Shown: positions 7,596 through 14,426 of the stretch, piece after piece
How the letters are laid out: every line of letters begins with the position of its first letter
Position numbering within the stretch: the stretch's first letter is position 1
Assembly (NCBI GenBank): GCA_944381395.1
Contig: CALWKY010000081.1
Coordinates: 1 to 39,015 of the forward strand
DNA from: an uncultured Lachnospiraceae bacterium
Lineage (GTDB): Bacteria; Bacillota; Clostridia; Lachnospirales; Anaerotignaceae
Direction: 5' to 3'
Length of the DNA stretch: 39,015 nucleotides
Notes under the pieces: generated by a model
The model's database searches: none
What the model saw: only the letters and a program-made list of their open reading frames with translations
What the model was told of the DNA's origin: nothing
Made by a program: the position numbers and the translations under genes

Positions 7596-8987
7596 TTATC
7601 GATTGCTTAACTCTGCATCAATGGCAGCAGCGGCTTTTTTACCAGCACCCATTGCCAGGATTACCGTTGCGGCACCCGTTACGGCGTCGCCGCCGGCGTA
7701 AACATGGTCTCTGGTGGTTTGATTGGTTTCTTCGTTGACAATTAAGCAGCCTTTTTTGTTGGTTTCCAAACCAGCGGTGGTGGAACGAATCAGCGGGTTG
7801 GGAGAGGTGCCCAGTGCCATAATAACAGTATCCACGTCAATGACGAAGTTAGAGCCTTCAATGGGAACAGGTCTTCTTCTGCCGCTGTCGTCAGGTTCGC
7901 CCAGCTCCATCTTCACACATTCGATACCCGTTACCTGCTTGTTTTCATCACCCAGAATTTGTACGGGATTATGTAAGAACAGGAACTCAATCCCTTCTTC
8001 TTTCGCATGATGGATTTCTTCTTTTCTTGCAGGCATTTCTGCTTCACTTCTGCGGTAGATGATGTATACTTTTGCACCCATACGTTTTGCGCATCTGGCT
8101 GCGTCCATTGCCACATTGCCGCCGCCTACCACTGCCACGGCTTTGCTCTTACGCAGAGGGGTATCATAATCCTTGTTATAGGATTTCATCAGATTGATAC
8201 GGGTCAGATACTCATTGGCAGAGTAAACGCCTACATATGCTTCGCCGGGAATACCCATGAAGGAAGGCAGTCCGGCGCCGGAACCAATGAATACAGCGTC
8301 AAAACCCATATCATTCATCAGCTCATCAATGGACAGCACACGACCAATCACCATATTTGTCATCACTTCTACGCCCATTGCGGTCAGCTTATCAATTTCC
8401 TTCTGCACAATCTTTTTGGGCAGACGGAATTCAGGAATACCATATACCAAAACACCGCCGGCGGTATGGAACGCTTCGAAAATGGTTACAGCATAACCTT
8501 TCTTTGCCAGATCTCCGGCACAAGCCAGACCGGAAGGACCAGAGCCGACGATAGCTACTTTTTTGCCTTTGGGTTCCGGTTTTTGGGGCATTTCATCGCT
8601 GTTTGCCATATGCCAGTCAGCTACGAAACGCTCCAGTCTGCCGATAGCCACAGGTTCTCCCTTAATGCCGCGGATACATTTGCTTTCACACTGGCTTTCC
8701 TGGGGGCAGACACGTCCGCATACAGCGGGCAGAGCGTTGGTGGAGGTAATAATGTCATAAGCAGCTGCAAAATCGCCTTCAGCCACTTTTTGGATAAATT
8801 CAGGAATCCGTACGTTTACAGGGCAGCCAGCAACGCAGGGATGGTTTTTACAGTTGAGGCAGCGCGCTGCTTCTTCCATTGCCATTTCCGGCGTATAGCC
8901 TAAGGATACTTCCTGGAAATTATGGTTTCTTACATCCGGTGCCTGTTCCGGCATTTTTACTTTTTCCAAACTCATATTTCTTCCCAT
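7596..8987 (-). CDS. nfnB: NADH-dependent ferredoxin:NADP+ oxidoreductase, large subunit (NfnB)
   Basis: Large subunit of the electron-bifurcating NfnAB transhydrogenase, which couples NADH and reduced ferredoxin to NADPH formation. It has 463 residues and a GltD-like layout. The N-terminal [4Fe-4S] region contains CLNCKNHPCVAGC and CGRVC...CESKC. The FAD-binding glycine motif GSGPSGLACAG follows near residue 148, then the NADPH-binding GGGNVAMDAA. A C-terminal GGD...GAATVILA completes the FAD domain. It starts 15 bp after nfnA behind AAGGAGGG. The NfnA partner, with its FNR-like domain, favours Nfn over a glutamate synthase small subunit. Older annotations of such pairs read sulfide dehydrogenase or GltA. 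Confidence 0.92.
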   Translation of the reverse strand: MGRNMSLEKVKMPEQAPDVRNHNFQEVSLGYTPEMAMEEAARCLNCKNHPCVAGCPVNVRIPEFIQKVAEGDFAAAYDIITSTNALPAVCGRVCPQESQCESKCIRGIKGEPVAIGRLERFVADWHMANSDEMPQKPEPKGKKVAIVGSGPSGLACAGDLAKKGYAVTIFEAFHTAGGVLVYGIPEFRLPKKIVQKEIDKLTAMGVEVMTNMVIGRVLSIDELMNDMGFDAVFIGSGAGLPSFMGIPGEAYVGVYSANEYLTRINLMKSYNKDYDTPLRKSKAVAVVGGGNVAMDAARCAKRMGAKVYIIYRRSEAEMPARKEEIHHAKEEGIEFLFLHNPVQILGDENKQVTGIECVKMELGEPDDSGRRRPVPIEGSNFVIDVDTVIMALGTSPNPLIRSTTAGLETNKKGCLIVNEETNQTTRDHVYAGGDAVTGAATVILAMGAGKKAAAAIDAELSNR

Positions 8988-9002
8988 AACTGTATGCCCT
9001 CC

Positions 9003-9857
9003 TTACTTAATCAGCGCTTCGCCCATAGATTGGATACGGCATTTGTGCGCTTCTTTCAGCTCTGCTTCTTCGTTACGGTAAGTGCCGTTTCTGCTCATCA
9101 GCTCATCGAAGTCTACCTGATGTCCGTCGAAGTCGGGACCGTCTACACAGGCGAATTTGATTTTTCCGCCTACGGTGACACGGCAGCCGCCGCACATGCC
9201 AGTACCGTCAATCATAATGGGGTTCAGGCTGACTACAGTTTTAATACCGTAAGGCTCTGTGGTTTTGCTGACAAATTTCATCATAGGGATGGGACCGATG
9301 GCAATGACGGTGTCATAATTTCTGCCAGCGTCGATCAATTCCTGCAATTTAACAGTTACAAACCCTTTTTCACCTTTTGTGCCGTCATCGGTCATCAGAT
9401 AAAAATGGTCGCTGACCGCTTTCATTTCATCTTCCAAAATAACAATGTCTTTGCTGCGGAAACCAGCGATTACATCGACTTCTACACCTAAATCATGGAG
9501 TGCTTTTGCCTGGGGATAAGCGATGGCACAGCCTACGCCGCCGCCTACAACGGCTACCCGTTTCATGCCGGTATAATCGGTAGCAATGCCTAGAGGACCT
9601 ACAAAATCACGGATGCTGTCGCCTACTTCTTTGGAGCCTAACAGCTCTGTGGAGTAGCCTACTTTCTGGAAAATAATGGTGACAGTACCTGCTTCGCGGT
9701 CATAATCAGCGATGGTCAGGGGAATGCGTTCACTATACTCATCTACACGGAAAATAATAAATTGTCCTGCCTGTGCTTTTTTTGCAACAAAGGGTGCCAG
9801 TATGGTCATCATAGTGACGGAACTGTTCAATTCCTTTTTCGCAACAATGGGAAACAT
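9003..9857 (-). CDS. nfnA: NADH-dependent ferredoxin:NADP+ oxidoreductase, small subunit (NfnA)
   Basis: Small FAD- and [2Fe-2S]-containing subunit of NfnAB, homologous to ferredoxin:NADP+ reductase and the PyrK family. It has 284 residues. The N-terminal FAD-binding barrel contains RIPLTIAD, the nucleotide-binding domain VAVVGGGVGCAIAYPQA, and a C-terminal cluster motif MCGGCR...FACVDGPDF gives the [2Fe-2S] ligands. The cell would use this pair to balance NADH, NADPH and ferredoxin during fermentation. The start follows AAGGAGG. A Rex-like palindrome lies about 125 bp upstream. The pairing with nfnB is the usual operon order. Confidence 0.92.
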   Translation of the reverse strand: MFPIVAKKELNSSVTMMTILAPFVAKKAQAGQFIIFRVDEYSERIPLTIADYDREAGTVTIIFQKVGYSTELLGSKEVGDSIRDFVGPLGIATDYTGMKRVAVVGGGVGCAIAYPQAKALHDLGVEVDVIAGFRSKDIVILEDEMKAVSDHFYLMTDDGTKGEKGFVTVKLQELIDAGRNYDTVIAIGPIPMMKFVSKTTEPYGIKTVVSLNPIMIDGTGMCGGCRVTVGGKIKFACVDGPDFDGHQVDFDELMSRNGTYRNEEAELKEAHKCRIQSMGEALIK

Positions 9858-9981
9858 AACTATTCCTCCTTTTTTGTAAAATGACTAACCCCTCCGGAAA
9901 GCAGAAATCATCAACTGCTGCTTATACTTTCCGATGTTATTTTTACTATAACATAAAAATAAGAAGTTAGAAATGTGAAAG

Positions 9982-9999
9982 TTGACGATTTTTTCACAA
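9982..9999. promoter_or_regulatory. Candidate Rex (redox-sensing repressor) operator
   Basis: On the minus strand TTGTGAA-AAAA-TCGTCAA matches the Gram-positive Rex consensus TTGTGAA-N4-TTCACAA at 11 of 14 fixed positions; the left arm is perfect. It lies upstream of nfnA and between the divergent nfnA and mazG. An NAD(H)-sensing control of nfnAB makes biological sense, but this is one imperfect site. Confidence 0.35.
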
Positions 10000-10055
10000 A
10001 ATCTTGCGCGTAGAAAAGCATAACTTGCTGCAGTGGGAAAATGGATGGAGGTTTC

Positions 10056-10084
10056 TTGCTTTTTACCGGTGTTTTTGTCATAAT
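10056..10084 (+). promoter_or_regulatory. Predicted promoter of the mazG-hup operon
   Basis: TTGCTT, 17 bp, CATAAT, about 49 bp before the mazG start. Confidence 0.5.
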
Positions 10085-10132
10085 AATAACCAATGATAGG
10101 GACAAGATATACATTGAAGGAGGAGAGAAAGC

Positions 10133-10924
10133 ATGGAAAAGCAGTATACGTTTTCTGATCTATGCCATATTTTAGAAGTTTTGCGTGGAGAAAATGGATG
10201 CCCTTGGGATAAAGTGCAGACCCATGAATCTTTGCGGGAGGCAATGCTGGAAGAAGCCTATGAAGCGGTGGACGCCATTGACCGGAAAGATCACGCCAAT
10301 TTGTGTGAGGAACTGGGAGATGTGCTGCTGCAAGTGGTTTTCCACGCCAATTTAGCGGCGGAAGAAGGCATTTTTACCATGGATGATGTTTTGCGGGGAA
10401 TCTGCGAAAAAATGATTTACCGCCATCCCCATATCTTTGCCGATGCGAAAGCGGACACGCCGGAAGAAGTATTGGAAAATTGGGAAGCCTTGAAAAAGAA
10501 AGAAAAACACCAGACCACCCAAGGACAGATCATGGAAGCGGTACCCAATGCATTACCGGCATTGACCCGTGCAAAGAAAATCCAGAAAAAGGCGGCAGAC
10601 GTAGGCTTTGACTTTTATTCTTACGGCGGCGCGGTAGAGAAAGTAGAAGAGGAGTGGCAGGAATTTCTGCAAGAGATGGGCGGAGAGCAAAAACGGTTGG
10701 AGGAAGAATTTGGAGATTTGCTCTTTGCAATGGTCAATGTCGCAAGATTTTTCAAAATAAATCCTGAGTTTGCCTTGACAAAAGCCACTAAAAAGTTTAT
10801 AAATAGATTTGAGTATGTTGAGAATTCAGTACTTTCAGCGGGAAAATCCCTTGAAAGCCAAACCCAGGAAGAATTAGATCGCTTATGGGAAGAGGCAAAG
10901 GTGCGTTTGTCCCAACAGCAGTAA
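10133..10924 (+). CDS. mazG: Nucleoside triphosphate pyrophosphohydrolase MazG
   Basis: Hydrolyses (d)NTPs to monophosphates and pyrophosphate, a house-cleaning activity. It has 263 residues, with the two tandem all-alpha MazG domains of the E. coli type. The first has the metal-binding signature around EELGD (residues 59-63), and the second EEFGD (191-195). In Bacillus subtilis the orthologous yabN product carries an extra N-terminal methyltransferase-like domain, which is absent here. The gene opens the conserved cluster mazG-hup-rqcP-yabP-yabQ-divIC. Its start follows GGAGGAGAG. Confidence 0.95.
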   Translation: MEKQYTFSDLCHILEVLRGENGCPWDKVQTHESLREAMLEEAYEAVDAIDRKDHANLCEELGDVLLQVVFHANLAAEEGIFTMDDVLRGICEKMIYRHPHIFADAKADTPEEVLENWEALKKKEKHQTTQGQIMEAVPNALPALTRAKKIQKKAADVGFDFYSYGGAVEKVEEEWQEFLQEMGGEQKRLEEEFGDLLFAMVNVARFFKINPEFALTKATKKFINRFEYVENSVLSAGKSLESQTQEELDRLWEEAKVRLSQQQ

Positions 10925-10951
10925 CATGTATTTTTAAGGAGGATATTTCAA

Positions 10952-11227
10952 ATGAACAAATCTGATTTAGTTGCAGCTATTGCAGAAAAGGCTGGCATGA
11001 GCAAAAAGGACGCAGAAAAGGCTGTTAAGGCTTTCGAAGATGTTGTAACCGCAGAATTGGTAAACGGCGGCAAGGTTCAGCTGGTTGGTTTCGGTACTTT
11101 TGATGTAGCTGAGAGAGCTGCTCGTGAAGGCAGAAACCCTCAGACTGGTGCTGCTATGCCCATCCCCGCTTCCAAGGCTCCTCGTTTCAAGGCTGGTAAG
11201 GCACTGAAGGATGCAATGAATAAGTAA
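10952..11227 (+). CDS. hup: HU family DNA-binding protein
   Basis: Small histone-like protein that bends and compacts DNA as a dimer. It has 91 residues, the standard HU length. It shows the N-terminal MNKSDLV helix, the GFGTFDV turn and the arm signature region GRNPQTG. It lies 27 bp after mazG with a strong AAGGAGG site and ends at a terminator 21 bp downstream, so hup probably caps this transcript. Codon use resembles highly expressed genes. Confidence 0.97.
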   Translation: MNKSDLVAAIAEKAGMSKKDAEKAVKAFEDVVTAELVNGGKVQLVGFGTFDVAERAAREGRNPQTGAAMPIPASKAPRFKAGKALKDAMNK

Positions 11228-11248
11228 TTTTTTTCCTTGGGAAAAAGG

Positions 11249-11286
11249 GACAGTCGTGCCGTTTTGGTATGGCTGTCTTTTCTTTT
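11249..11286 (+). terminator. Terminator after hup
   Basis: GACAG...CTGTC outer stem with a GU-containing inner stem, followed by TTTTCTTTT. Confidence 0.75.
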
Positions 11287-11316
11287 GGAAAGATATAAAA
11301 AAGGAGGGGCTTGGTG

Positions 11317-11556
11317 ATGCGTGTCGATAAATTTTTGAAAGTATCCCGAATCATTAAACGCAGAACCATTGCAAATGAGGCTTGCGATGCAGGCAGAGTC
11401 AGCATCAATGGAAAACCGGTGAAAGCGGGTGCCGATGTGAAAATTGGCGATGTCATAGAGATTCGCTTTGGAGAAAATACAACCCGTATTGAAGTTTTAA
11501 GTCTGGCAGAGTCCACGAAAAAGGAAGATGCCCAGGCAATGTACCGCGCGCTGTAA
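11317..11556 (+). CDS. rqcP: S4-domain RNA-binding protein RqcP (YabO)
   Basis: A 79-residue S4-domain protein of the RqcP/Hsp15-like group. In Bacillus, RqcP binds stalled 50S subunits with RqcH and supports alanine tailing of nascent chains. The whole protein is one S4 fold: MRVDKFLKVSRI at the N-terminus, then RVSINGKPVKAG and IGDVIEIRFG. I choose ATG at 11317 over upstream GTG (11314) and TTG (11311) because AAGGAGG ends nine bases before it. Its position just upstream of yabP, yabQ and divIC is the same as in Bacillus. Confidence 0.92.
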   Translation: MRVDKFLKVSRIIKRRTIANEACDAGRVSINGKPVKAGADVKIGDVIEIRFGENTTRIEVLSLAESTKKEDAQAMYRAL

Positions 11557-11587
11557 GCAGGAAGGAAATTTCCAGCTGATAAGAAAA

Positions 11588-11616
11588 GCATATTGTCCAG
11601 CGGACTCCCATATACT
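11588..11616 (+). promoter_or_regulatory. Predicted sigma-E (sporulation) promoter of yabP-yabQ
   Basis: GCATATT (11588-11594), a 14-bp spacer, then CATATACT (11609-11616). The Bacillus sigma-E consensus is KMATATT and CATACAHT at this spacing; the only mismatch is T for C in the -10. The yabP and yabQ genes belong to the sigma-E mother-cell regulon in B. subtilis, so position and motif agree. The predicted start of transcription is near 11623. Confidence 0.7.
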
Positions 11617-11653
11617 GCAATGAAAAGATTGATTGCAGCAATGGGGGTTTTTT
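11607..11653 (+). terminator. Terminator interlocked with the sigma-E promoter
   Basis: CCCAT plus CTGCAAT (left) pairs with ATTGCAG plus ATGGG (right), broken by a small internal loop, followed by GG and a run of six T. It would end readthrough from rqcP. The left arm overlaps the sigma-E -10 element. Confidence 0.65.
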
Positions 11654-11655
11654 AT

Positions 11656-11931
11656 TTGACAGAAGAAAGAAGAAATCAGCATAGTGTCACATTAGAAGAT
11701 AGAGAACGGGTGCGGATTTCAGGCGTCACAGAAGTGATTTCCTTCGATGAGGAAGGGGTTTGGATGGAAACGGTGGAGGGTCCGCTGTGGGTCAAAGGAA
11801 GCGGTTTACATGTGGCCAAGTTAAACCTGGATGACGGAGAAGTGAAGCTGGATGGCGAAATTGATGGGATGGAATACGGACAAGAGCGGGGAGAACAGCG
11901 CCTGTCTTTTTTCCATAGACTGTTAAAGTGA
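11656..11931 (+). CDS. yabP: Sporulation protein YabP
   Basis: YabP-family protein needed for spore-coat/cortex stages in Bacillus. It has 91 residues if started at TTG 11656 (TEERRNQHSVTLEDRE). The conserved block ISGVTEVISFDEE and the KLNLDDGEVKLDGEI segment identify the family. A longer in-frame start at ATG 11641 lacks a ribosome site and lies inside the terminator. The TTG start has GGGGG eight bases upstream, so the exact start is uncertain. It sits 16 bp before yabQ. Expression is probably sigma-E driven from the promoter just upstream. Confidence 0.88.
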   Translation: MTEERRNQHSVTLEDRERVRISGVTEVISFDEEGVWMETVEGPLWVKGSGLHVAKLNLDDGEVKLDGEIDGMEYGQERGEQRLSFFHRLLK

Positions 11932-11947
11932 GAGGAGAGATGGACCC

Positions 11948-12466
11948 ATGATCCTCTCATTAAAAGGGCAGACCATATTTTTTTTTCAAATGGTATTAAC
12001 GGGTGCTATGATAGGTGTTGGTTATGATGTGCTTCGTTTATGCCGTACGTATTTTCCGCTGCGGGGGCTGTTACTGCAGGTGGAGGATTTCCTCTTTTGG
12101 CTGACAGCCCTCTTTTTTGCTTTTTCCCGCACTGTCGCAACAGATTTATTGGATTTAGGCGGCATCCGCTGGTTTACGATATTAGGTGTTGCACTGGGCA
12201 TGGTGGTTTATTTTGGTGCCTTCAGCCCGGTATTGCTGCCATTGGCGCGGCTGTGTATCCGTTTGATGAGTAACCTGATTTTAGCCATTTTGCGTCCTGT
12301 TTTTTTACCGTTTTATCATTTAGGGAAATTTGTCCGGAAAAAATGTAAAAAAATCGTTGATTTTTTTATTAAAATTGGGAAAAGATGCTTGCATTTTTTT
12401 ACGCTCTATGGGAAAATGAAATGGATGGAGTGCCTGCGAAAATTACGGCGTCTGCGGAAAAAATAA
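11948..12466 (+). CDS. yabQ: Spore cortex biosynthesis protein YabQ
   Basis: Polytopic membrane protein of the YabQ family, located in the outer forespore membrane in Bacillus and required for cortex formation. It has 172 residues, with hydrophobic segments at about 10-28, 45-60, 76-92 and 96-115, and a strongly basic C-terminal tail (many K/R, ending KLRRLRKK). The start GVGYDVLRL region is typical. The gene follows yabP and precedes divIC, as in B. subtilis. AGGAGAG lies upstream of the ATG. Confidence 0.9.
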   Translation: MILSLKGQTIFFFQMVLTGAMIGVGYDVLRLCRTYFPLRGLLLQVEDFLFWLTALFFAFSRTVATDLLDLGGIRWFTILGVALGMVVYFGAFSPVLLPLARLCIRLMSNLILAILRPVFLPFYHLGKFVRKKCKKIVDFFIKIGKRCLHFFTLYGKMKWMECLRKLRRLRKK

Positions 12467-12484
12467 TTCCTGGGGGATGAGAAC

Positions 12485-12781
12485 ATGGCAGAAACAAAAA
12501 AGAAACAAACAAAGAAACGTGGGCTTGCCATGAAGTTGGCATTGTTTGGCTTTTTTGTTATTGTAGGTTTTGGCGTTGGAGAACAGTATCTGGAGTATCG
12601 CCAGTTGTGCGCACAGTATGATAGTTTGCAGGTACAAATCGCGCAGGAGCAGGAAAAAAGTTTGGAGTACGAAAATAAAAAAGAGTACTACAACAGTGAC
12701 AGCTATATTGAACAAGTGGCCAGAGAAAAATTGGGTTTGGTGAAATCCAACGAGATTTTGTATATCAATCGTAATGAATGA
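12485..12781 (+). CDS. divIC: Septum formation initiator DivIC/FtsB family
   Basis: Bitopic cell-division protein that forms the DivIC-FtsL-DivIB (FtsB-FtsL-FtsQ) complex at the septum. It has 98 residues. A basic cytoplasmic N-terminus is followed by one membrane segment (about 17-35), a coiled coil (about 40-70) and the C-terminal signature YIEQVAREKLGLVKSNE. It lies 18 bp after yabQ. As it is essential in vegetative cells while yabP and yabQ are sporulation genes, it should have another promoter or depend on readthrough. Confidence 0.92.
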   Translation: MAETKKKQTKKRGLAMKLALFGFFVIVGFGVGEQYLEYRQLCAQYDSLQVQIAQEQEKSLEYENKKEYYNSDSYIEQVAREKLGLVKSNEILYINRNE

Positions 12782-12801
12782 AAATTTTTGTAAAAAAAAG
12801 C

Positions 12802-12829
12802 TTGACATTCTTTTATAATGTGGTATACT
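12802..12829 (+). promoter_or_regulatory. Predicted promoter of the tRNA cluster
   Basis: TTGACA, 16-bp spacer, TATACT with extended TGG, 22 bp before tRNA-Met. Confidence 0.8.
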
Positions 12830-12851
12830 AATCAAGCGGCAAAAAAATTAT

Positions 12852-12925
12852 GGCGGAATAGCTCAGTTGGCTAGAGCATGCGGTTCATACCCGCAGTGTC
12901 GGGGGTTCAAATCCCTCTTCCGCTA
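12852..12925 (+). tRNA. tRNA-Met (CAT), elongator type
   Basis: Cloverleaf read directly: acceptor GGCGGAA with TTCCGCT, anticodon loop TTCATAC (anticodon CAT), T-loop TTCAAAT. Close similarity to the B. subtilis elongator tRNA-Met. It lacks the C1:A72 mismatch of initiators. A tRNA-Ile2 with lysidine is less likely. No encoded CCA. Confidence 0.93.
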
Positions 12926-12936
12926 TTTTTTTTTCT

Positions 12937-13008
12937 GGCCCGTTGGTCAAGTGGTCAAGACGCGGCCCTCTCACGGCTGAAACAAGGGTTCGACTCCCTT
13001 ACGGGTCA
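12937..13008 (+). tRNA. tRNA-Glu (CTC)
   Basis: Acceptor GGCCCGT with ACGGGTC, anticodon loop CTCTCAC giving CTC, T-loop TTCGACT. Matches the glutamate tRNA type. It is the CTC isoacceptor rather than the common TTC. No encoded CCA. Confidence 0.9.
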
Positions 13009-13038
13009 TAAACACAAAATCATATATTGTCAAGACAT

Positions 13039-13111
13039 GGAAGTTTAGCTCAGCTGGGAGAGCATCTGCCTTACAAGCAGAGGGTCACAGGTTCGAGCCC
13101 TGTAACTTCCA
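13039..13111 (+). tRNA. tRNA-Val (TAC)
   Basis: Acceptor GGAAGTT with AACTTCC, anticodon loop CTTACAA giving TAC, T-loop TTCGAGC. No encoded CCA. Confidence 0.95.
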
Positions 13112-13179
13112 TTTTTTATTTCTCGAAAATATCAGAGCTCCTGATACCATGAAATTATGGAACTATATCATCAGGAACA

Positions 13180-13226
13180 TAAAAAAGAGTTTGAAACAGC
13201 ATCCCATTGTTCCAAACTCTTTTTTA
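13180..13226. terminator. Bidirectional terminator after the tRNA cluster
   Basis: AAAAAAGAGTTTG and CAAACTCTTTTTT arms with extra pairing (GAA/TTC), lying between the tRNAs (plus) and the convergent C_GCAxxG_C_C gene (minus). Confidence 0.85.
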
Positions 13227-13228
13227 TG

Positions 13229-13642
13229 TTAATCCTCTTTCATTTCATCTTGAAACACGACAGCTTCCAAAAAGGTAGCGGCGTCTTTGACACAGTCTGG
13301 GCAGGAACGCAGTACTTTTCCTGTACCAATGCCTTTTAACTCCCGGCAGGTAACCGTGCCATTTTGCTTTGCAAAACGCTGCATCATTTCCCGTGCCTGC
13401 TTTAAAGATGCAGCAGTAGTATTTCCTTCTCCTTTTTGTGCCATACCAGCAGCCATGCAGGCAGCACTGATGGCGCCGCAGGTGCCATCCATAGAGCCCA
13501 TACCTGCACCCATTGCGGCGCTCATACGGTAAGCATCCTGTTCGCTGATTCCTAATTTATCACAATAGGTGCAAAGGATTGCCTGTGCACAATTATAGCC
13601 GTTGGATTTTTTGCGTACGGCTTCTTCAATTCTGGATTTCAT
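13229..13642 (-). CDS. C_GCAxxG_C_C family protein
   Basis: Small cysteine-rich protein of the C_GCAxxG_C_C (redox-active disulfide) family; the biochemical role is not settled. It has 137 residues. Cysteines and motif seen: NCAQAILCTYC near the N-terminus, GTCGAISAA (the GCAxxG-like core) in the middle, then TCREL and SCPDCV near the C-terminus. I place the start at 13642 (MKSRIEEAV), with GAGGA upstream; an upstream extension would be highly basic and unlike the family. It has its own perfect promoter, with two palindromic operator-like sites just behind the -35, so it is probably regulated. Confidence 0.82.
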   Translation of the reverse strand: MKSRIEEAVRKKSNGYNCAQAILCTYCDKLGISEQDAYRMSAAMGAGMGSMDGTCGAISAACMAAGMAQKGEGNTTAASLKQAREMMQRFAKQNGTVTCRELKGIGTGKVLRSCPDCVKDAATFLEAVVFQDEMKED

Positions 13643-13688
13643 TTTTTGATTCCTCTTTTCTTGCGATTTCTTCTTTATGATACGCAAT

Positions 13689-13717
13689 ATTATAAGAAGG
13701 GTTCTTTTCATTGTCAA
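13689..13717 (-). promoter_or_regulatory. Consensus promoter of the C_GCAxxG_C_C gene
   Basis: Minus strand TTGACA, 17 bp, TATAAT; both hexamers are perfect. Confidence 0.85.
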
Positions 13718-13722
13718 GATAG

Positions 13723-13761
13723 ATTGTATGGATACAATTTTGAATATTGTATGGGTACAAT
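13723..13761. promoter_or_regulatory. Two tandem 16-bp palindromic operator-like sites
   Basis: Site 1 (13723-13738) is ATTGTAT-GG-ATACAAT, a perfect 7-2-7 palindrome. Site 2 (13746-13761) is ATTGTAT-GG-GTACAAT, with one broken pair. They start 23 bp apart, 5 bp upstream of the -35 of the minus-strand gene and about 23 bp upstream of the -35 of the ECF gene. The form suits a dimeric winged-helix regulator such as MarR, but the regulator is unknown. Confidence 0.7.
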
Positions 13762-13784
13762 TTAACTTTTTGCGTCTGGAAAGA

Positions 13785-13813
13785 TTGCTCTTTTATTCGG
13801 TCGCCAGTATACT
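13785..13813 (+). promoter_or_regulatory. Predicted promoter of the ECF S-component gene
   Basis: TTGCTC, 17 bp, TATACT, about 70 bp before the start codon. Confidence 0.5.
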
Positions 13814-13882
13814 GAAAAACAAATAGAATGCAAGATAGATTGCGTGAAAAATATTGCGCAGAAAAAGGAGGAATTTGTTGTT

Positions 13883-14407
13883 ATGAAATGGAATACAAGA
13901 GAACTTTGTTTAGATGCCCTTTTGGTTGCATTGGTGACTATGTGTACCATGGTGATTCGGATTCCTGTGGCTGCCACTTCCGGCTATATCCATTTAGGAG
14001 ACAGCATGATCTTATTGATTGGTTTGTTTTTTGGCAGGAGAAGAGGCGCCATTGCTGGCGGTGTCGGATCCGCACTGGCGGATTTTTTAAGCGGTTATGC
14101 CCATTGGGTTGTTTTCACTTTGATCATTAAAGCCCTGATGGGATGGCTGGCAGGCGCTGTTTGTGATTTTCAGGGAGATGGCAGCAAATTATTCACGCTG
14201 CGTAATGGAGCGGCGGTGCTGCTGGCAGAAGTTTGGATGGTAATTGGTTATCTTTTGGGCGGCGCTGTTTTAAAGAGCAGTTTTGCAGTATCGTTAGCTT
14301 CTGTGCCGGAGAACTGCGTACAGGCAATAGGCGGTATTTTAGTATTTTCAGTGCTGGCTGTGGCATTTTGCCGTGCGAAAATTTATCGTTTTGTAACCCG
14401 TGGATGA
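13883..14407 (+). CDS. ECF transporter S component (vitamin uptake)
   Basis: Substrate-capture membrane subunit of an energy-coupling-factor vitamin transporter, which works with a shared EcfA-EcfA'-EcfT module encoded elsewhere. It has 174 residues with about five to six membrane segments. The conserved block GYIHLGDSMILLIGLFFG followed by GSALADFLSGYAHW matches the PF07155-type S components. I choose ATG 13883 with AAGGAGG 11 bases upstream over an in-frame GTG at 13844 that lacks such a site. The vitamin cannot be named: no riboswitch or biosynthetic neighbour is present, and the next gene is a PhzF-like protein. Confidence 0.82.
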   Translation: MKWNTRELCLDALLVALVTMCTMVIRIPVAATSGYIHLGDSMILLIGLFFGRRRGAIAGGVGSALADFLSGYAHWVVFTLIIKALMGWLAGAVCDFQGDGSKLFTLRNGAAVLLAEVWMVIGYLLGGAVLKSSFAVSLASVPENCVQAIGGILVFSVLAVAFCRAKIYRFVTRG

Positions 14408-14426
14408 AAGTCAGGAGGTATTTTCC

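Noticed and set aside
8007..8903. A 298-codon open frame on the plus strand
   Set aside because: It lies entirely antisense to nfnB, whose motifs are certain. It has no family resemblance and looks like the mirror of codon bias.
13137..13177. Inverted TCCTGAT...ATCAGGA after tRNA-Val
   Set aside because: Seven-base arms with a loop near 27 bases; weak beside the strong terminator that follows directly.
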